Positions 1 through 12,361 of a stretch of 64,000 nt of DNA are shown one piece after another; position 1 is the first letter of the stretch, and the number at the start of each line of letters is the position of its first letter. The notes beneath the pieces were generated by a model. The model saw only the letters and a program-made list of their open reading frames with translations. It had not been told where the DNA came from and searched no databases. Where the stretch lies: positions 62,001 to 126,000 of the forward strand of contig JADWMM010000028.1 of NCBI GenBank assembly GCA_015978205.1, written 5' to 3'. Both the position numbers and the translations under genes were made by a program. This DNA comes from Alkaliphilus sp. NP8. Lineage in GTDB: Bacteria > Bacillota > Clostridia > Peptostreptococcales > Natronincolaceae.

Positions 1-458
1 ATAAATTCTCTTCCTTTTTCCCCATCATAATAATCAGTAGGAATATCCAGCAATCTAAGCTTAATCTCTGATTCATTCATTAAGTTCAATAATTCTTCCA
101 TCAATATTCCTCTATCCCCTTGTATACTACATGTTGGACTGCTATTTACACCTATTAATCCTAATATTTCATATCCATTATCTAAGTACTCCATCATAAT
201 ATCTACAGTATCTTTTGATATTTGTCTACATAGTTTCCTATATTCTTCAGTGTCGTATTCATACTTGTTCATAGGCTTACGACTTAACCCTAAATATCTA
301 TATTCTGGACATGGTAATTGGTGAATTCCTATCCCACAATCAATAATTTCCTTAACTACATCTCTATAAGGTCCTTTTGATCTAGCTAATGGTGGAACTA
401 CAGAGTTCTGATTCAATATACAATGAGATACAAAAACTACTTTTTTGTTTCTTTCCAT
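1..458 (-). CDS. TudS-related putative desulfidase (CD3072-like), 3' end cut by window edge
   Basis: The ATG at 456-458 opens a frame that runs off the left edge, so about 152 residues are visible and the C-terminus is missing. The start overlaps the stop of the ECF S-component gene by one base (TAATG), so the two are translationally coupled. Three cysteines stand out: C13 (SHCILNQN), C50 (IHQLPCPE) and C110 (NSSPTC). This is the pattern of the DUF523/TudS family, in which three cysteines hold a [4Fe-4S] cluster that removes sulfur from thiouracil. The close relative in C. difficile is annotated only as a TudS-related putative desulfidase. Family membership is read from the motifs; the substrate is unknown. 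The transporter next door suggests import and desulfuration of a small heterocycle. Confidence 0.8.
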   Translation of the reverse strand, partial: MERNKKVVFVSHCILNQNSVVPPLARSKGPYRDVVKEIIDCGIGIHQLPCPEYRYLGLSRKPMNKYEYDTEEYRKLCRQISKDTVDIMMEYLDNGYEILGLIGVNSSPTCSIQGDRGILMEELLNLMNESEIKLRLLDIPTDYYDGEKGREF

Positions 459-1015
459 TATTTTACTCCTTGAAAATATCTCTTAGGTATTCTCTTAATT
501 AAAAATACAACTATTATACAACTTGCTATCTTATCTACAATATTGCTTGTTATTCTAGGAATAAATGCAGCTGCAAATACTTTTTGTCCCGATTGAACTA
601 ACCATGTAAAGAAAACATCATTAAAATCACCAGTAATCCCTCCATATACATATACTGAAATAGGAGTTCCTATTAATGGTGCTATTACTGATAAAATCGC
701 TCCAGTAAAAATTGCAGTTTTAAAATCAAATTCTTTTCTTCTTGCTATTAAACCTACAACTATTCCTACTGCAATATTTACTAGTGCAAAAGGAATACTC
801 TTTGGGCTAGTTATAATTCCTTGAACTACATTCGTAAGCCCTCCAGTTAAGGCTCCATAAAATGGGCCAAAAACTACTGCAGTAAATATGGTTCCTATTG
901 TATCTAAAAATAATAACGGTATATTCAACATACTTGATACTGATCCAAGCACTATATTTACTGCTATTCCTAATGCTGAAAAAATTAATACATGTGTATT
1001 ATTTCTATTATTCAT
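458..1015 (-). CDS. ECF transporter S component (CD3073-like)
   Basis: This 185-residue, very hydrophobic protein has about five to six membrane segments. It carries the S-component-type stretch FGPFYGALTGGLTNVVQG, followed by a glycine/proline-rich second half. S components bind a vitamin-like substrate in the membrane and work with a shared EcfA/EcfA'/EcfT module, which is not in this window. Start ATG at 1013-1015 follows a clear GGAGG (minus strand) about seven bases upstream. It is the first gene of a two-gene unit with the TudS-like gene, overlapping by one base. The same pair exists in C. difficile as uncharacterised loci. The substrate cannot be read from sequence; the neighbour suggests a sulfur-containing nucleobase or related heterocycle. 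Confidence 0.82.
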   Translation of the reverse strand: MNNRNNTHVLIFSALGIAVNIVLGSVSSMLNIPLLFLDTIGTIFTAVVFGPFYGALTGGLTNVVQGIITSPKSIPFALVNIAVGIVVGLIARRKEFDFKTAIFTGAILSVIAPLIGTPISVYVYGGITGDFNDVFFTWLVQSGQKVFAAAFIPRITSNIVDKIASCIIVVFLIKRIPKRYFQGVK

Positions 1016-1170
1016 GCTCTTACCTCCATATTTTATTTAATTCACATAAATTATAATATATGGAGAATTTATTGTACAATTGATTTATTTTATGTTTTTA
1101 CTTTAAAGTATAGAGTTTTATTATAGGAGATAAAAGCAATGTATAAACTTGTTAAAAAACTAAGTAAGTT

Positions 1171-3291
1171 TTATTGTTCTGATAAGACAAAATCGATTTC
1201 CCTTTTTGCTATATCTACTCTACTAACTTTTATATTTACAATATCACCCATTCTATATTGCTTTTTAGTTCTTTCACCCATTAATATATGATTTTCACTA
1301 TCATAAATATAATAATCATCTACTAAAGAACTTAGTCTAACTAAACCTTCTATAGTATTATCTAACTCTACAAACATACCAAATGAAGTAACGCCTGAAA
1401 CAATACCTTCATAGACTTCTCCAATTCTTTCTGTCATATATTCAGACTTTTTCAAGTCTACAGTTTCTCTTTCTGCTTCATCTGCAACTCTTTCTCTATC
1501 TGAAGATTGTTCTGCAGTATTAGGTACTATGCTACTTAACTGTTGTAAACGCTTATTATTTAATTTGCCATTTATAGATTCTTTTATAATACGGTGTATC
1601 TGAAGATCTGGATATCTTCTAATTGGCGATGTGAAATGACAGTAGTATTGTGCAGCTAATCCAAAATGTCCTAAATTTTCACCAGCATACCTAGCCTTTT
1701 TAAGAGATCTTAACATTAAAGTATTTATTACTCTTTCTTCCTTAGTACCTGATATTTTCTCTAATAGCTCTTGTAGTGCTTTCGGATGAACTTCACTATT
1801 TAAACCTTTTAAGTGATATCCAAAATTATGAATAAACTTATTAAAGTCTTCAAGTTTTTCTAGACTAGGATCCTCGTGAACACGATATACAAAAGGTGTA
1901 TTTTGCCAATAAAAGTTTTCAGCTACAGTTTCATTACAAACTAACATAAACTCTTCTATAATTCGATTAGCAATACGTCTATCATATTTTTTGATATCTA
2001 CCGGCTTACCATTTTCATCTAATATAACTTTAGCTTCAGGAAAATCAAAATCAATTGCTCCTCTATTCTCACGGCGCTTTCTTAGTATTAAGCAAAGATC
2101 TTTCATCATTTTAAACATACTTACTAAGTTTGAATATTTTTCTTTTAAATCCTTATCATCTTTTTCCAAAACATCTGAAACGTCTTCATAAACCATTCTC
2201 TCATTTATATTAATTAATCCCTCTACAATTTTATGATCAACAACCTTACCATTATTATCTATTTCCATGAATATGGATAATGTTAACCTATCCACCTGTG
2301 GGTTTAGACTACATATCCCATTAGATAACTCAGGTGGTAGCATTGGAATTACTCTATCTACTAAGTATACACTAGTTCCTCTTTCAATAGCTTCCTTATC
2401 TAAGGCCATTCCTTCACGTACATAATGAGTTACATCTGCAATATGTACTCCTAATTTATAATTACCATTAGATAACCTCTCTAAAGATATAGCATCATCT
2501 AAGTCCTTTGCATCTGCACCATCTATAGTTACCATAGGTATATCTCTTAAATCAACTCTATTCAATTTTTCTTCTTCTTCTACTTCATTACTTATTTTGT
2601 TAACTTCAGCTTTAATATTTTGTGAAAAGTCTGGAGTTAATTTATACTTTTTCATAATAGAAAGTATATCTGTTCCTACATCATCTTTATGACCTATAAC
2701 CTCAACAATTCTTCCTTCTGGATTTCTTCTTGACTCAGGCCATTTAGTAATTTCACAAACTACTTTATATCCTTCTTTAGCATTATTCATTTCACTTTTA
2801 GGTATAAATATATCTGAATTTATTCTAGGATCATCTGGAACTACAAAACCAAAATTTCTACTATCTTCATATATACCTACTATTTCTTTATTAGCTCTTT
2901 CTAATATTCTAATTATTTCACCTTCTGATTTTTTAGTCTCACTATTTACTTCACTTACTCTTGCTATTACTCTATCATTATTCATAGCTCCGTTCATAAA
3001 GTTTGCCGGTACAAAAGCATCCTCTATTTCAGGTCTATCAGAAATTATAAATCCATAGCCTCTTTGGTGCACCTGTAATCTTCCTATAATTAATCCCATT
3101 CTTTCAGTAGCACCATATCTTTTTTTTCTAGTTCTAATTACTACCCCTTCTTTTACCATGTCATCTAAAAGATTAGAAAAATCTTCTTTTTCTTTCTTAC
3201 TTATATCAAAAATATTCATAAGTTCTTCTTCAAGCATAGGACTATATGCCTTTTCATACATGAATTCTAACAATTTTTCCTTAACGGACAA
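1171..3291 (-). CDS. rnr: Ribonuclease R, 3'-5' exoribonuclease
   Basis: The 706-residue protein has the RNase R layout: an N-terminal winged-helix region (about 1-65), cold-shock domains (about 70-220), a large RNB catalytic domain (about 240-580) with the acidic cluster DGADAKDLDDAIS, and a C-terminal S1 domain (about 625-705, EGIVSGVTSFGMFVEL). It degrades structured RNA 3' to 5' and in many bacteria acts with tmRNA. The start is TTG at 3289-3291, seven bases after AAAGGAGGG; no better ATG is near. In many Firmicutes rnr is followed by smpB. Here the next gene is the ECF S-component, so smpB must lie elsewhere. Confidence 0.95.
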   Translation of the reverse strand: MSVKEKLLEFMYEKAYSPMLEEELMNIFDISKKEKEDFSNLLDDMVKEGVVIRTRKKRYGATERMGLIIGRLQVHQRGYGFIISDRPEIEDAFVPANFMNGAMNNDRVIARVSEVNSETKKSEGEIIRILERANKEIVGIYEDSRNFGFVVPDDPRINSDIFIPKSEMNNAKEGYKVVCEITKWPESRRNPEGRIVEVIGHKDDVGTDILSIMKKYKLTPDFSQNIKAEVNKISNEVEEEEKLNRVDLRDIPMVTIDGADAKDLDDAISLERLSNGNYKLGVHIADVTHYVREGMALDKEAIERGTSVYLVDRVIPMLPPELSNGICSLNPQVDRLTLSIFMEIDNNGKVVDHKIVEGLININERMVYEDVSDVLEKDDKDLKEKYSNLVSMFKMMKDLCLILRKRRENRGAIDFDFPEAKVILDENGKPVDIKKYDRRIANRIIEEFMLVCNETVAENFYWQNTPFVYRVHEDPSLEKLEDFNKFIHNFGYHLKGLNSEVHPKALQELLEKISGTKEERVINTLMLRSLKKARYAGENLGHFGLAAQYYCHFTSPIRRYPDLQIHRIIKESINGKLNNKRLQQLSSIVPNTAEQSSDRERVADEAERETVDLKKSEYMTERIGEVYEGIVSGVTSFGMFVELDNTIEGLVRLSSLVDDYYIYDSENHILMGERTKKQYRMGDIVNIKVSRVDIAKREIDFVLSEQ

Positions 3292-3354
3292 TATTAAACC
3301 CTCCTTTTGTATTAATGTTACAGCTATATATATTATTAGCCATTAATTATTTTT

Positions 3355-3657
3355 TTATAAATAGTATATAATTATATGTTTCACTATTAAATTTAATATA
3401 TATATTAGCGGAATTCCAATATAAAATTTTTTCTTATGTATTTTATGTTTAAATATAACCATACCAATTAAACTTCCAATAGATCCACCAACAAAAGAAA
3501 TAAATATTAATGTAAATTCTTTGATTCGCCATATTTCTTTTCTTGCCTTATATTTATCTATACCCATTAATATAAATCCTATTAAATTAATTATTATTGT
3601 ATAAAAATAAAATATTTGTTCACCTTTAGAATAAGAAAATAAAACATTCCAAACCAT
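3355..3657 (-). CDS. DUF1294 small membrane protein
   Basis: A 100-residue protein with three or four predicted membrane segments and the DUF1294 hallmarks: a DKYKA motif after the first helix, WRIKE, the glycine-rich GGSIGSLIGM, then HK..K.KFYIGIP. Function is unknown across the family. I chose the ATG at 3655-3657 (MVWNV) because AAAGGAG lies eight bases upstream; a longer frame up to 3693 has no ribosome site. It sits alone between the hppA terminator and rnr, on the same strand, 63 bases before the rnr start, so cotranscription with rnr is possible. Confidence 0.8.
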   Translation of the reverse strand: MVWNVLFSYSKGEQIFYFYTIIINLIGFILMGIDKYKARKEIWRIKEFTLIFISFVGGSIGSLIGMVIFKHKIHKKKFYIGIPLIYILNLIVKHIIIYYL

Positions 3658-3699
3658 TACTCGTACTCCTTTCATTAATATAAAATTATACATTCTTAA

Positions 3700-3737
3700 A
3701 AACCTAAAAAGCCCTCAATCTTTTAGATTAAGGGCTT
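3700..3737 (-). terminator. Intrinsic terminator of secG-hppA
   Basis: Stem AAGCCCTcAATC (3709-3720) pairs with GATTaAGGGCTT (3726-3737) around a TTTTA loop. On the minus strand the hairpin runs into TTTTTAGGTTTTT. It lies 16 bases after the hppA stop. Confidence 0.88.
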
Positions 3738-3752
3738 AAGAAAATTAATCTT

Positions 3753-5768
3753 TTAGAATAAATTCATAAGTAGTCCGGCACCAAATTTCACAAACAATGG
3801 TGCAAATACTACTGAAACAATTGTCATAAGCTTAATTAAGATATTAATAGATGGTCCAGAAGTATCTTTAAAAGGATCTCCTACAGTATCACCAACAACT
3901 GCAGCTTTATGAGCTTCACTTCCTTTTCCTCCATGGTTACCTTCTTCAATATATTTTTTTGCATTATCCCATGCTCCACCTGCATTCGCCATCATTATAG
4001 CCATTAAAACACCTGCTACTAAAGCACCTGCTAAAAGTCCACCAACAGCATTTGCTCCTAATAATACCCCTGTTAAAATTGGTGCAACTACAGCTAGTAC
4101 CCCTGGTATTATCATTTCTTTTAGTGCAGCACTAGTACTAATATCAACACATTTTGCATATTCTGGTTTTGTTTTTCCTTCCATAATCCCAGGTATTTCT
4201 TTAAATTGTCTTCTTACTTCTTCTATCATTTGGAAAGCAGCTTTTCCTACAGCTTCCATAGTTATAGCAGAGAATAAGAATGGTAACATACCACCAATTA
4301 AAAGTCCTACAATTACTGAAGGATCTAGTAAGTCAATTGTCTTTAAACCTACAGCTTCTGTATAAGTTACAAACAGTGCTAAAGCTGTTAAAGCAGCTGA
4401 ACCTATTGCAAACCCTTTACCAATAGCTGCAGTTGTGTTTCCTACTGCATCTAATTTATCTGTAATGTCTCTTACTCCACTTGGAAGCTCACACATTTCT
4501 GCAATACCACCTGCATTATCTGCAATTGGTCCATAAGCATCAACAGCAATTGTCATACCAGCAGTAGCAAGCATACCTACTGCAGCTAAAGCTATACCGT
4601 ATAAATCTGCAACAGCATATGAAATTAAAATTCCTGCTGAAATTAAAAGTATCGGTGCAGCAGTTGATACCATTCCTACAGATAATCCACTAATTATTGT
4701 AGTAGCTGACCCTGTTTCAGATTGATCTGCTATCTTTTTAACAGAAGAATAATCCCCAGAAGTATAAACCTCTGTAATCTGTCCAATTAAAGTTCCTACT
4801 ATCAATCCTGTAACTACTGCTAAAAAGCCTTGTAGATTTTCTAAAAGCATTCTACTTAAGAAAAATGCAGCTATTACTGTAATTATAGCAGATACATAAG
4901 TACCCATTTTAAGTGCTTTTCCTGGATCAGAATTTTCATCACCTTTAACAAAAAACGTACCAATAATAGATGCTATAATTCCGATAGCTGATAAAGCTAA
5001 TGCAAAAGTTGCTCCATCTTTACCATATGCTATTAATCCTAAAGTAATTGCAGAAATAATTGATCCTACAAAAGATTCAAATAAGTCTGCCCCCATACCT
5101 GCAACATCACCAACGTTATCACCAACATTATCAGCAATAACAGCTGGGTTTCTTGGATCATCTTCCGGAATACCAGCTTCTACTTTACCAACAAGGTCTG
5201 CTCCAACATCAGCAGCTTTTGTATATATACCTCCACCTACACGACCAAATAATGCTATAGATGAAGCCCCAAGCGAAAATCCAGTAATAATTGTAGCTGC
5301 TCTGGCAGGATCACCTGTAAGGTTAGAGAATAATATATATAATGTTCCAACACCTAAAATACCAAGTCCAACAACAGTCATTCCCATTACTGCTCCACCA
5401 GAGAAAGCTACACTTAGTGCCTTATTCATTCCGCCTTCTTTAGCTCCATTAGCTGTTCTTACATTTGCCTTTGTTGCAACCTGCATCCCTACAAATCCTG
5501 CCAAGCCAGAAAAAACAGCTCCAACTACAAATGATATTGATGTTTCCCAGTCAATACCTATTCCCAATATTATAAATAAAGCTACAACAAAAATAGACAG
5601 TGCTTTATACTCTCTAGTTAAAAAGGCCATTGCACCTTCATGGATATAAGATGAAATTTCTTTCATTCTGTCTGTTCCAGGAGATACTTTATTGATTTTA
5701 CTTGTAAGCATATAAGCGAAAATAAGTGCTATCACCCCTGCAATTGGTGCTAAAATTATATAATCCAT
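3753..5768 (-). CDS. hppA: Membrane-bound ion-pumping pyrophosphatase, K+-dependent type
   Basis: The 671-residue, 15-17-helix protein hydrolyses pyrophosphate and pumps Na+ and/or H+. The substrate-binding signatures are [37 protein letters not shown] and a late [14 protein letters not shown]. In [14 protein letters not shown] the K+-dependence position carries Ala where K+-independent enzymes have Lys, so the enzyme should need K+; many of that class pump Na+. Start ATG at 5766-5768 follows AGGAGG by ten bases. It is cotranscribed with secG upstream (41-base gap) and ends at a strong terminator. In an amino-acid fermenter it would recover energy from biosynthetic pyrophosphate. Which ion is pumped is inference. 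Confidence 0.96.
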   Translation of the reverse strand: MDYIILAPIAGVIALIFAYMLTSKINKVSPGTDRMKEISSYIHEGAMAFLTREYKALSIFVVALFIILGIGIDWETSISFVVGAVFSGLAGFVGMQVATKANVRTANGAKEGGMNKALSVAFSGGAVMGMTVVGLGILGVGTLYILFSNLTGDPARAATIITGFSLGASSIALFGRVGGGIYTKAADVGADLVGKVEAGIPEDDPRNPAVIADNVGDNVGDVAGMGADLFESFVGSIISAITLGLIAYGKDGATFALALSAIGIIASIIGTFFVKGDENSDPGKALKMGTYVSAIITVIAAFFLSRMLLENLQGFLAVVTGLIVGTLIGQITEVYTSGDYSSVKKIADQSETGSATTIISGLSVGMVSTAAPILLISAGILISYAVADLYGIALAAVGMLATAGMTIAVDAYGPIADNAGGIAEMCELPSGVRDITDKLDAVGNTTAAIGKGFAIGSAALTALALFVTYTEAVGLKTIDLLDPSVIVGLLIGGMLPFLFSAITMEAVGKAAFQMIEEVRRQFKEIPGIMEGKTKPEYAKCVDISTSAALKEMIIPGVLAVVAPILTGVLLGANAVGGLLAGALVAGVLMAIMMANAGGAWDNAKKYIEEGNHGGKGSEAHKAAVVGDTVGDPFKDTSGPSINILIKLMTIVSVVFAPLFVKFGAGLLMNLF

Positions 5769-5809
5769 TGATAATAAACCTCCTCTTATTCACTTTTCCT
5801 TTTGTGTTT

Positions 5810-6037
5810 TTATTGAATTGTGACTAATGCAATAGCTAAACCTATAAATAAAACTGCACATATTTTAGTTATTTTAGCCATTAATGCATCATAACCTCTA
5901 TTTTGATTACTTGTAAACTGTGAACCTGTTCCAGCAATTGAACCTGAAAGTCCTTGGCTTTTAGCTGGTTGGAATAAAACACTTCCAATAAGTACAATTG
6001 ATACTATTAGTTGAATAACCATTAAGAATGTTCTCAA
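5810..6037 (-). CDS. secG: Preprotein translocase subunit SecG
   Basis: A 75-residue protein with two membrane helices (about 3-20 and 54-73) joined by the SecG loop: SVLFQPAKSQGLSGSIAG. SecG joins SecYE and stimulates SecA-driven export. The start is TTG at 6035-6037, with AGGAGGTG six to seven bases upstream; the first in-frame ATG (residue 6) would remove part of helix 1. In clostridia secG commonly sits between eno and rnr; here hppA and a DUF1294 gene intervene. A sigma-A-like promoter is visible just upstream at 6071-6099. Confidence 0.93.
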   Translation of the reverse strand: MRTFLMVIQLIVSIVLIGSVLFQPAKSQGLSGSIAGTGSQFTSNQNRGYDALMAKITKICAVLFIGLAIALVTIQ

Positions 6038-6070
6038 TTTTCACACCTCCTATATTATAGTAACATTGAT

Positions 6071-6099
6071 ATTGTAACATAGCAGATTTGTAAAATCAA
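6071..6099 (-). promoter_or_regulatory. Sigma-A-like promoter of secG-hppA
   Basis: On the minus strand TTGATT (6094-6099), 17 bases, then TACAAT (6071-6076), about 35 bases before the secG start and after the eno terminator. Confidence 0.6.
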
Positions 6100-6212
6100 T
6101 TACAAATGTTGCTTATTGCTGCCATATAGCCTTTAAAACCAGTAATTTCAGCAAAGAATCTGAAAATTTATAATCATATATTTTATAATAGATTAATTTC
6201 ACTCTTTTAGAA

Positions 6213-6252
6213 ATAAAATAATATAATAAAGGCATAAAGCCCTTATTATATT
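6213..6252 (-). terminator. Terminator of the glycolytic operon (after eno)
   Basis: AATATAATAAaGGC (6220-6233) pairs with GCCcTTATTATATT (6239-6252) with one mismatch and a five-base loop. A T-rich tail follows on the minus strand. It lies 10 bases past the eno stop. Confidence 0.7.
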
Positions 6253-6262
6253 ATAGATGTAC

Positions 6263-7576
<1,314 letters not shown>

Positions 7577-9112
7577 CTAATTTTGAATTAAACTTTTACC
7601 AGTCATTTCATTTGGCTTTTCTATATTTAATAATTCTAATAAAGTAGGTGCTATATCAGATAAACGCCCATTATGTCTTAATTTTACATTTCCTTTACCT
7701 AATAAAATCAAAGGAACTGGATTTGTTGTATGAGCAGTAAATGGAGTATTAGTTTCATCATTAATCATATATTCTGAATTTCCATGATCTGATGTAATTA
7801 CAGCATTTCCACCTTTTTGTATAATTCTTTCAACAACTTTACCTAAGCATTTATCTACAGTTTCAAGAGCAGTTGTAACTGCATTCATATTTCCAGTATG
7901 ACCTACCATATCTGGATTAGCATAATTTACAATAATTAAATCATACTTGTCCTCATCTATTTTATTTAATAATTTATCTGTAACCTCAGAAGCACTCATT
8001 TCCGGTTTTAAATCATATGTAGCAACTTTAGGTGACGGAATAAGCACTCTATCTTCATTATTATTTGGTGCTTCTACTCCCCCATTAAAGAAAAAAGTAA
8101 CATGGGCATACTTTTCTGTTTCCGCAATCCTAAGTTGACTTAATCCTTTCTTGCTAACATATTCTCCTAAGGTATTTTCTAATTTTTGTGGTTCATAGGC
8201 AATTTTAACATTTTCAATAGTTTTATCGTATAAAGTCATACATACAAAATCCAATGGAAAATAACCTTTATTTCTTTCAAAATCATTAAAATCAGTATCT
8301 ACTAAAGCTCTAGTTATTTGTCTAGCTCTATCTGGTCTAAAATTTAAAAATATAATTCCATCTTCTGAATCTATTTCATCGTACTTTCCATCTGAGTTTG
8401 GTATTACTGTAGGAATAACAAACTCATCATTTTCACCTAAAGAATAAGCAGTATCTACTGCACTTAAAGCATCTTTAGCAGTTCTTCCTTCTCCTAATAT
8501 CATAGCTTCATAAGCTAATTTAGTTCTGTCCCACCTTTTATCTCTATCCATAGCATAGTATCGTCCACATACTGTAGCTATTCTACCTATGCCTATTTCT
8601 CTAATCTTATCCTCTAAACTTTCAATATATTGTTTAGCACTTCTTGGTGGCGTATCCCTACCATCTAAAAAGCAATGTATGTAAACTTGGTCTAAACCTT
8701 CTCTTTTAGCTAATTCTAGCAATGCATACAGATGGTCAATATGACTATGTACCCCTCCATCAGATACTAACCCCATTAAATGCAATTTCTTATCACCTTT
8801 TTTTACAGTTGAGATTACATCTAATAACTTAGTATTTTTATAAAAATCACCTAATTCGATTTCTTTGTTAATACGCGTAAGTTCTTGATAAACAACTCTA
8901 CCAGCACCAATATTTAAATGACCTACCTCAGAGTTTCCCATTTGTCCTTCGGGTAGTCCAACATCTAAGCCACTAGCTGTAAGTTGTGTATTAGGATAGC
9001 TATTAATTAATTTGTTATAGTTTAGAAGTTTTGCGCTTTTTACAGCATTTCCAAACTCATTTTCTCGTATTCCGAAGCCATCTAAAATAATAAGTGCAAC
9101 AGGCTTTTTCAT
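7577..9112 (-). CDS. gpmI: 2,3-bisphosphoglycerate-independent phosphoglycerate mutase
   Basis: A 511-residue alkaline-phosphatase-superfamily enzyme that interconverts 3- and 2-phosphoglycerate using Mn2+. The N-terminal metal site is LIILDGFGIRE, the nucleophile is Ser61 in MGNSEVGHLNIGAGR, substrate contacts are DGRDTPPRSA, and C-terminal metal ligands are in GHTGNM and ITSDHGNSEYM. It lies 14 bases after tpiA and 15 before eno, so one transcript is likely. Mn2+-dependent iPGMs lose activity at low pH in spore formers; that is family knowledge and was not tested here. Confidence 0.98.
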   Translation of the reverse strand: MKKPVALIILDGFGIRENEFGNAVKSAKLLNYNKLINSYPNTQLTASGLDVGLPEGQMGNSEVGHLNIGAGRVVYQELTRINKEIELGDFYKNTKLLDVISTVKKGDKKLHLMGLVSDGGVHSHIDHLYALLELAKREGLDQVYIHCFLDGRDTPPRSAKQYIESLEDKIREIGIGRIATVCGRYYAMDRDKRWDRTKLAYEAMILGEGRTAKDALSAVDTAYSLGENDEFVIPTVIPNSDGKYDEIDSEDGIIFLNFRPDRARQITRALVDTDFNDFERNKGYFPLDFVCMTLYDKTIENVKIAYEPQKLENTLGEYVSKKGLSQLRIAETEKYAHVTFFFNGGVEAPNNNEDRVLIPSPKVATYDLKPEMSASEVTDKLLNKIDEDKYDLIIVNYANPDMVGHTGNMNAVTTALETVDKCLGKVVERIIQKGGNAVITSDHGNSEYMINDETNTPFTAHTTNPVPLILLGKGNVKLRHNGRLSDIAPTLLELLNIEKPNEMTGKSLIQN

Positions 9113-9126
9113 ATTTATCTTCCTTC

Positions 9127-9873
9127 CTAGAAATTCACAACCTCTAAAAACTTTTCAGATTCTAAGCTAGCTCCCCCAACTAAAGCCCCATCAATATCAG
9201 TTTCATTCATTATCTCAGTTACATTAGTAGGCTTAACACTTCCGCCATACTGTATTCTGATTTCTTCGGAAACTCCAACACCATATTTGTCTTGTATTAA
9301 TGATCGTATGTATGAAATCACTTCATTAGCTTCATTAGAGGAAGCAGTTTTTCCAGTACCTATAGCCCATATTGGTTCATATGCAACTACTGTATTTATT
9401 ACATCTTCTTTATTCACATTGTCAAAAGCAACTAATACTTGTTCTTTAATAATATCAAAGGTTTTTTTACCATCTCGCTGATCTAGAGTTTCACCTACAC
9501 ACACTATCGGCTTTAAGCCTGTTTCAATAGCTTTAATCACTTTTTTATTAACAGTTTCGTTGCTTTCATTAAAGTACTGTCTTCTTTCAGAGTGTCCGAT
9601 TATTACATAATCAACTCCAATATCTTTAAGCATACTTGCAGAAATTTCACCTGTATATGCTCCTTCATCTTCCCAATGCATATTCTGAGCTCCAAGTTTT
9701 AAATCGGACCCACCTATAACTTTTTTAATTTCAGAAAGTGCAACAAAGGAAGAACATACAACTACTTCAACATCTGTTTCATTTACTTTATCTTTTATTT
9801 TATTTACAAGTTCTAAAGCTTCATCAGTAACTTTATGCATCTTCCAGTTACCTGCAATAATTGGTTTCCTCAT
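9127..9873 (-). CDS. tpiA: Triosephosphate isomerase
   Basis: A 248-residue TIM barrel. It has GNWKMH near the N-terminus (catalytic Lys), IIGHSERR (catalytic His), YEPIWAIGTGKTAS (catalytic Glu and flexible loop) and QYGGSVKPTN (phosphate loop). I took the ATG at 9871-9873 (MRKPIIAGNWK) because GAGGAG lies about eight bases upstream. A GTG three codons earlier overlaps that ribosome site and is unlikely. It is 15 bases after the pgk stop and 14 before gpmI. Confidence 0.98.
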   Translation of the reverse strand: MRKPIIAGNWKMHKVTDEALELVNKIKDKVNETDVEVVVCSSFVALSEIKKVIGGSDLKLGAQNMHWEDEGAYTGEISASMLKDIGVDYVIIGHSERRQYFNESNETVNKKVIKAIETGLKPIVCVGETLDQRDGKKTFDIIKEQVLVAFDNVNKEDVINTVVAYEPIWAIGTGKTASSNEANEVISYIRSLIQDKYGVGVSEEIRIQYGGSVKPTNVTEIMNETDIDGALVGGASLESEKFLEVVNF

Positions 9874-9888
9874 GTTTTTCACTCCTCA

Positions 9889-11079
9889 CTATTTATTTTC
9901 TAATGCATCTATTCCTGGTAACATTTTACCTTCTAAAAACTCTAGTGAAGCTCCTCCACCTGTAGAAATATGGGACATCATATTTGCATATCCAAACTTT
10001 TCTACAGCAGCAGCACTATCTCCTCCACCAATAATTGTAGTTGCATCACTTTCCGATAAAGCATTTGCAACTTCTTTAGTTCCATTTGCAAATGCTGGCA
10101 TTTCAAATACACCCATAGGTCCATTCCAAATTACTGTTTTAGCTTCTTTTATTTTTTTAGCAAATAATTCTCTAGTTTTTTCACCTATATCTAATCCCAT
10201 CATTTCCTCGGGAATATTACTACTATCTACTGTTTTATAATCTGCATTAGCATCAAATTCTTTCGCTACAACTGTATCTACCGGTAATAATAAATCTACA
10301 TTTTTTTCTCTAGCTTTTTCAATCAAATTCTTAGCTAAAGTAACTTTATCTTCTTCTAAAAGAGAAGTCCCTACTTCATATCCTTTTGCTTTAAAAAATG
10401 TATAGGCCATTCCACCACCTATTATTAAAGTATCTGCTTTGTCTATTAAGTTTTCAATAACTCCTATTTTATCTGAAACCTTAGCACCGCCTAAAATTAC
10501 CGCAAATGGTCTTTTAGGATTTTCTAGTGCTCCACCTATAAACTTAATTTCCTTTTCAATTAAATAACCCATAGCAGAAGGTAAAAATGCAGCAACTCCC
10601 GCAGTAGAAGAATGTGCTCTATGAGCTGTTCCAAATGCATCATTAACGTATAGATCTGCTAGAGAAGCTAACTCTTTTGAAAAGCTTTCTTCATTTTGTT
10701 TTTCTTCTTTACGATACCGCACATTTTGTAGTAAAATAACTTCACCTGAATTTAATTCTTCAATCATTTTTTTAGTGTTATCACCAACTACTAGATTATC
10801 GTCTGCAAATTTCACTTCTTTATTGATTAATTCAGAAATTCGATTTGCTACAGGCTCTAATGAATATTCAGGCTTTGGTTCTCCTTTAGGTCTACCTAAA
10901 TGAGACATTAAAACAACAGCTCCACCTTGTTTCAATATGTACTCTACAGTTGGCATGGCTGATCTAATTCTTATATCATCTGTTATTTTTCCATCTTTCA
11001 TTGGAACGTTAAAGTCACACCTTACTAAAACTTTTTTGTCTTTAACGTTTAAGTTTTCTACTGTTTTTTTATTAAGCAT
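9889..11079 (-). CDS. pgk: Phosphoglycerate kinase
   Basis: The 396-residue two-domain kinase makes ATP from 1,3-bisphosphoglycerate. The substrate-binding N-terminal signature is [17 protein letters not shown], then SHLGRPKGE; the nucleotide domain has [22 protein letters not shown] and the late [13 protein letters not shown]. Length and domain order are typical. Start ATG 11077-11079 has GGAGG upstream. It follows gap after 130 bases that hold no gene and only a weak hairpin, so gap and pgk may share a transcript or pgk may have its own promoter. Confidence 0.98.
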   Translation of the reverse strand: MLNKKTVENLNVKDKKVLVRCDFNVPMKDGKITDDIRIRSAMPTVEYILKQGGAVVLMSHLGRPKGEPKPEYSLEPVANRISELINKEVKFADDNLVVGDNTKKMIEELNSGEVILLQNVRYRKEEKQNEESFSKELASLADLYVNDAFGTAHRAHSSTAGVAAFLPSAMGYLIEKEIKFIGGALENPKRPFAVILGGAKVSDKIGVIENLIDKADTLIIGGGMAYTFFKAKGYEVGTSLLEEDKVTLAKNLIEKAREKNVDLLLPVDTVVAKEFDANADYKTVDSSNIPEEMMGLDIGEKTRELFAKKIKEAKTVIWNGPMGVFEMPAFANGTKEVANALSESDATTIIGGGDSAAAVEKFGYANMMSHISTGGGASLEFLEGKMLPGIDALENK

Positions 11080-11209
11080 TTACATTAATACCTCCTATGG
11101 ACAAATGATTAGTATATAATATTAACTTATTAGTATATATTTTTTCATATATATGTTACCATATTTTTAAAAATATTTAAATGCTTCAGCATAATATTAT
11201 ACATAATTT

Positions 11210-12241
<1,032 letters not shown>

Positions 12242-12282
12242 TTAAAAGATTTATTTTGTAATCTTCTAACATTTTTTATACC

Positions 12283-12309
12283 CTAAAGTATACATGAAAA
12301 TCTTTGCAT
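12283..12309 (-). other. Possible short leader ORF upstream of gap
   Basis: AAAGGGAGGTTAAAATCTA stands before an ATG at 12307-12309 that opens only eight codons (MQRFSCIL) before TAG, about 60 bases before gap. A strong ribosome site in front of such a short frame could be a leader peptide or a relic of a lost gene. No direct evidence of translation. Confidence 0.22.
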
Positions 12310-12361
12310 TAGATTTTAACCTCCCTTTTATTTTATATAAATATTATGTTTCCTATACTAT

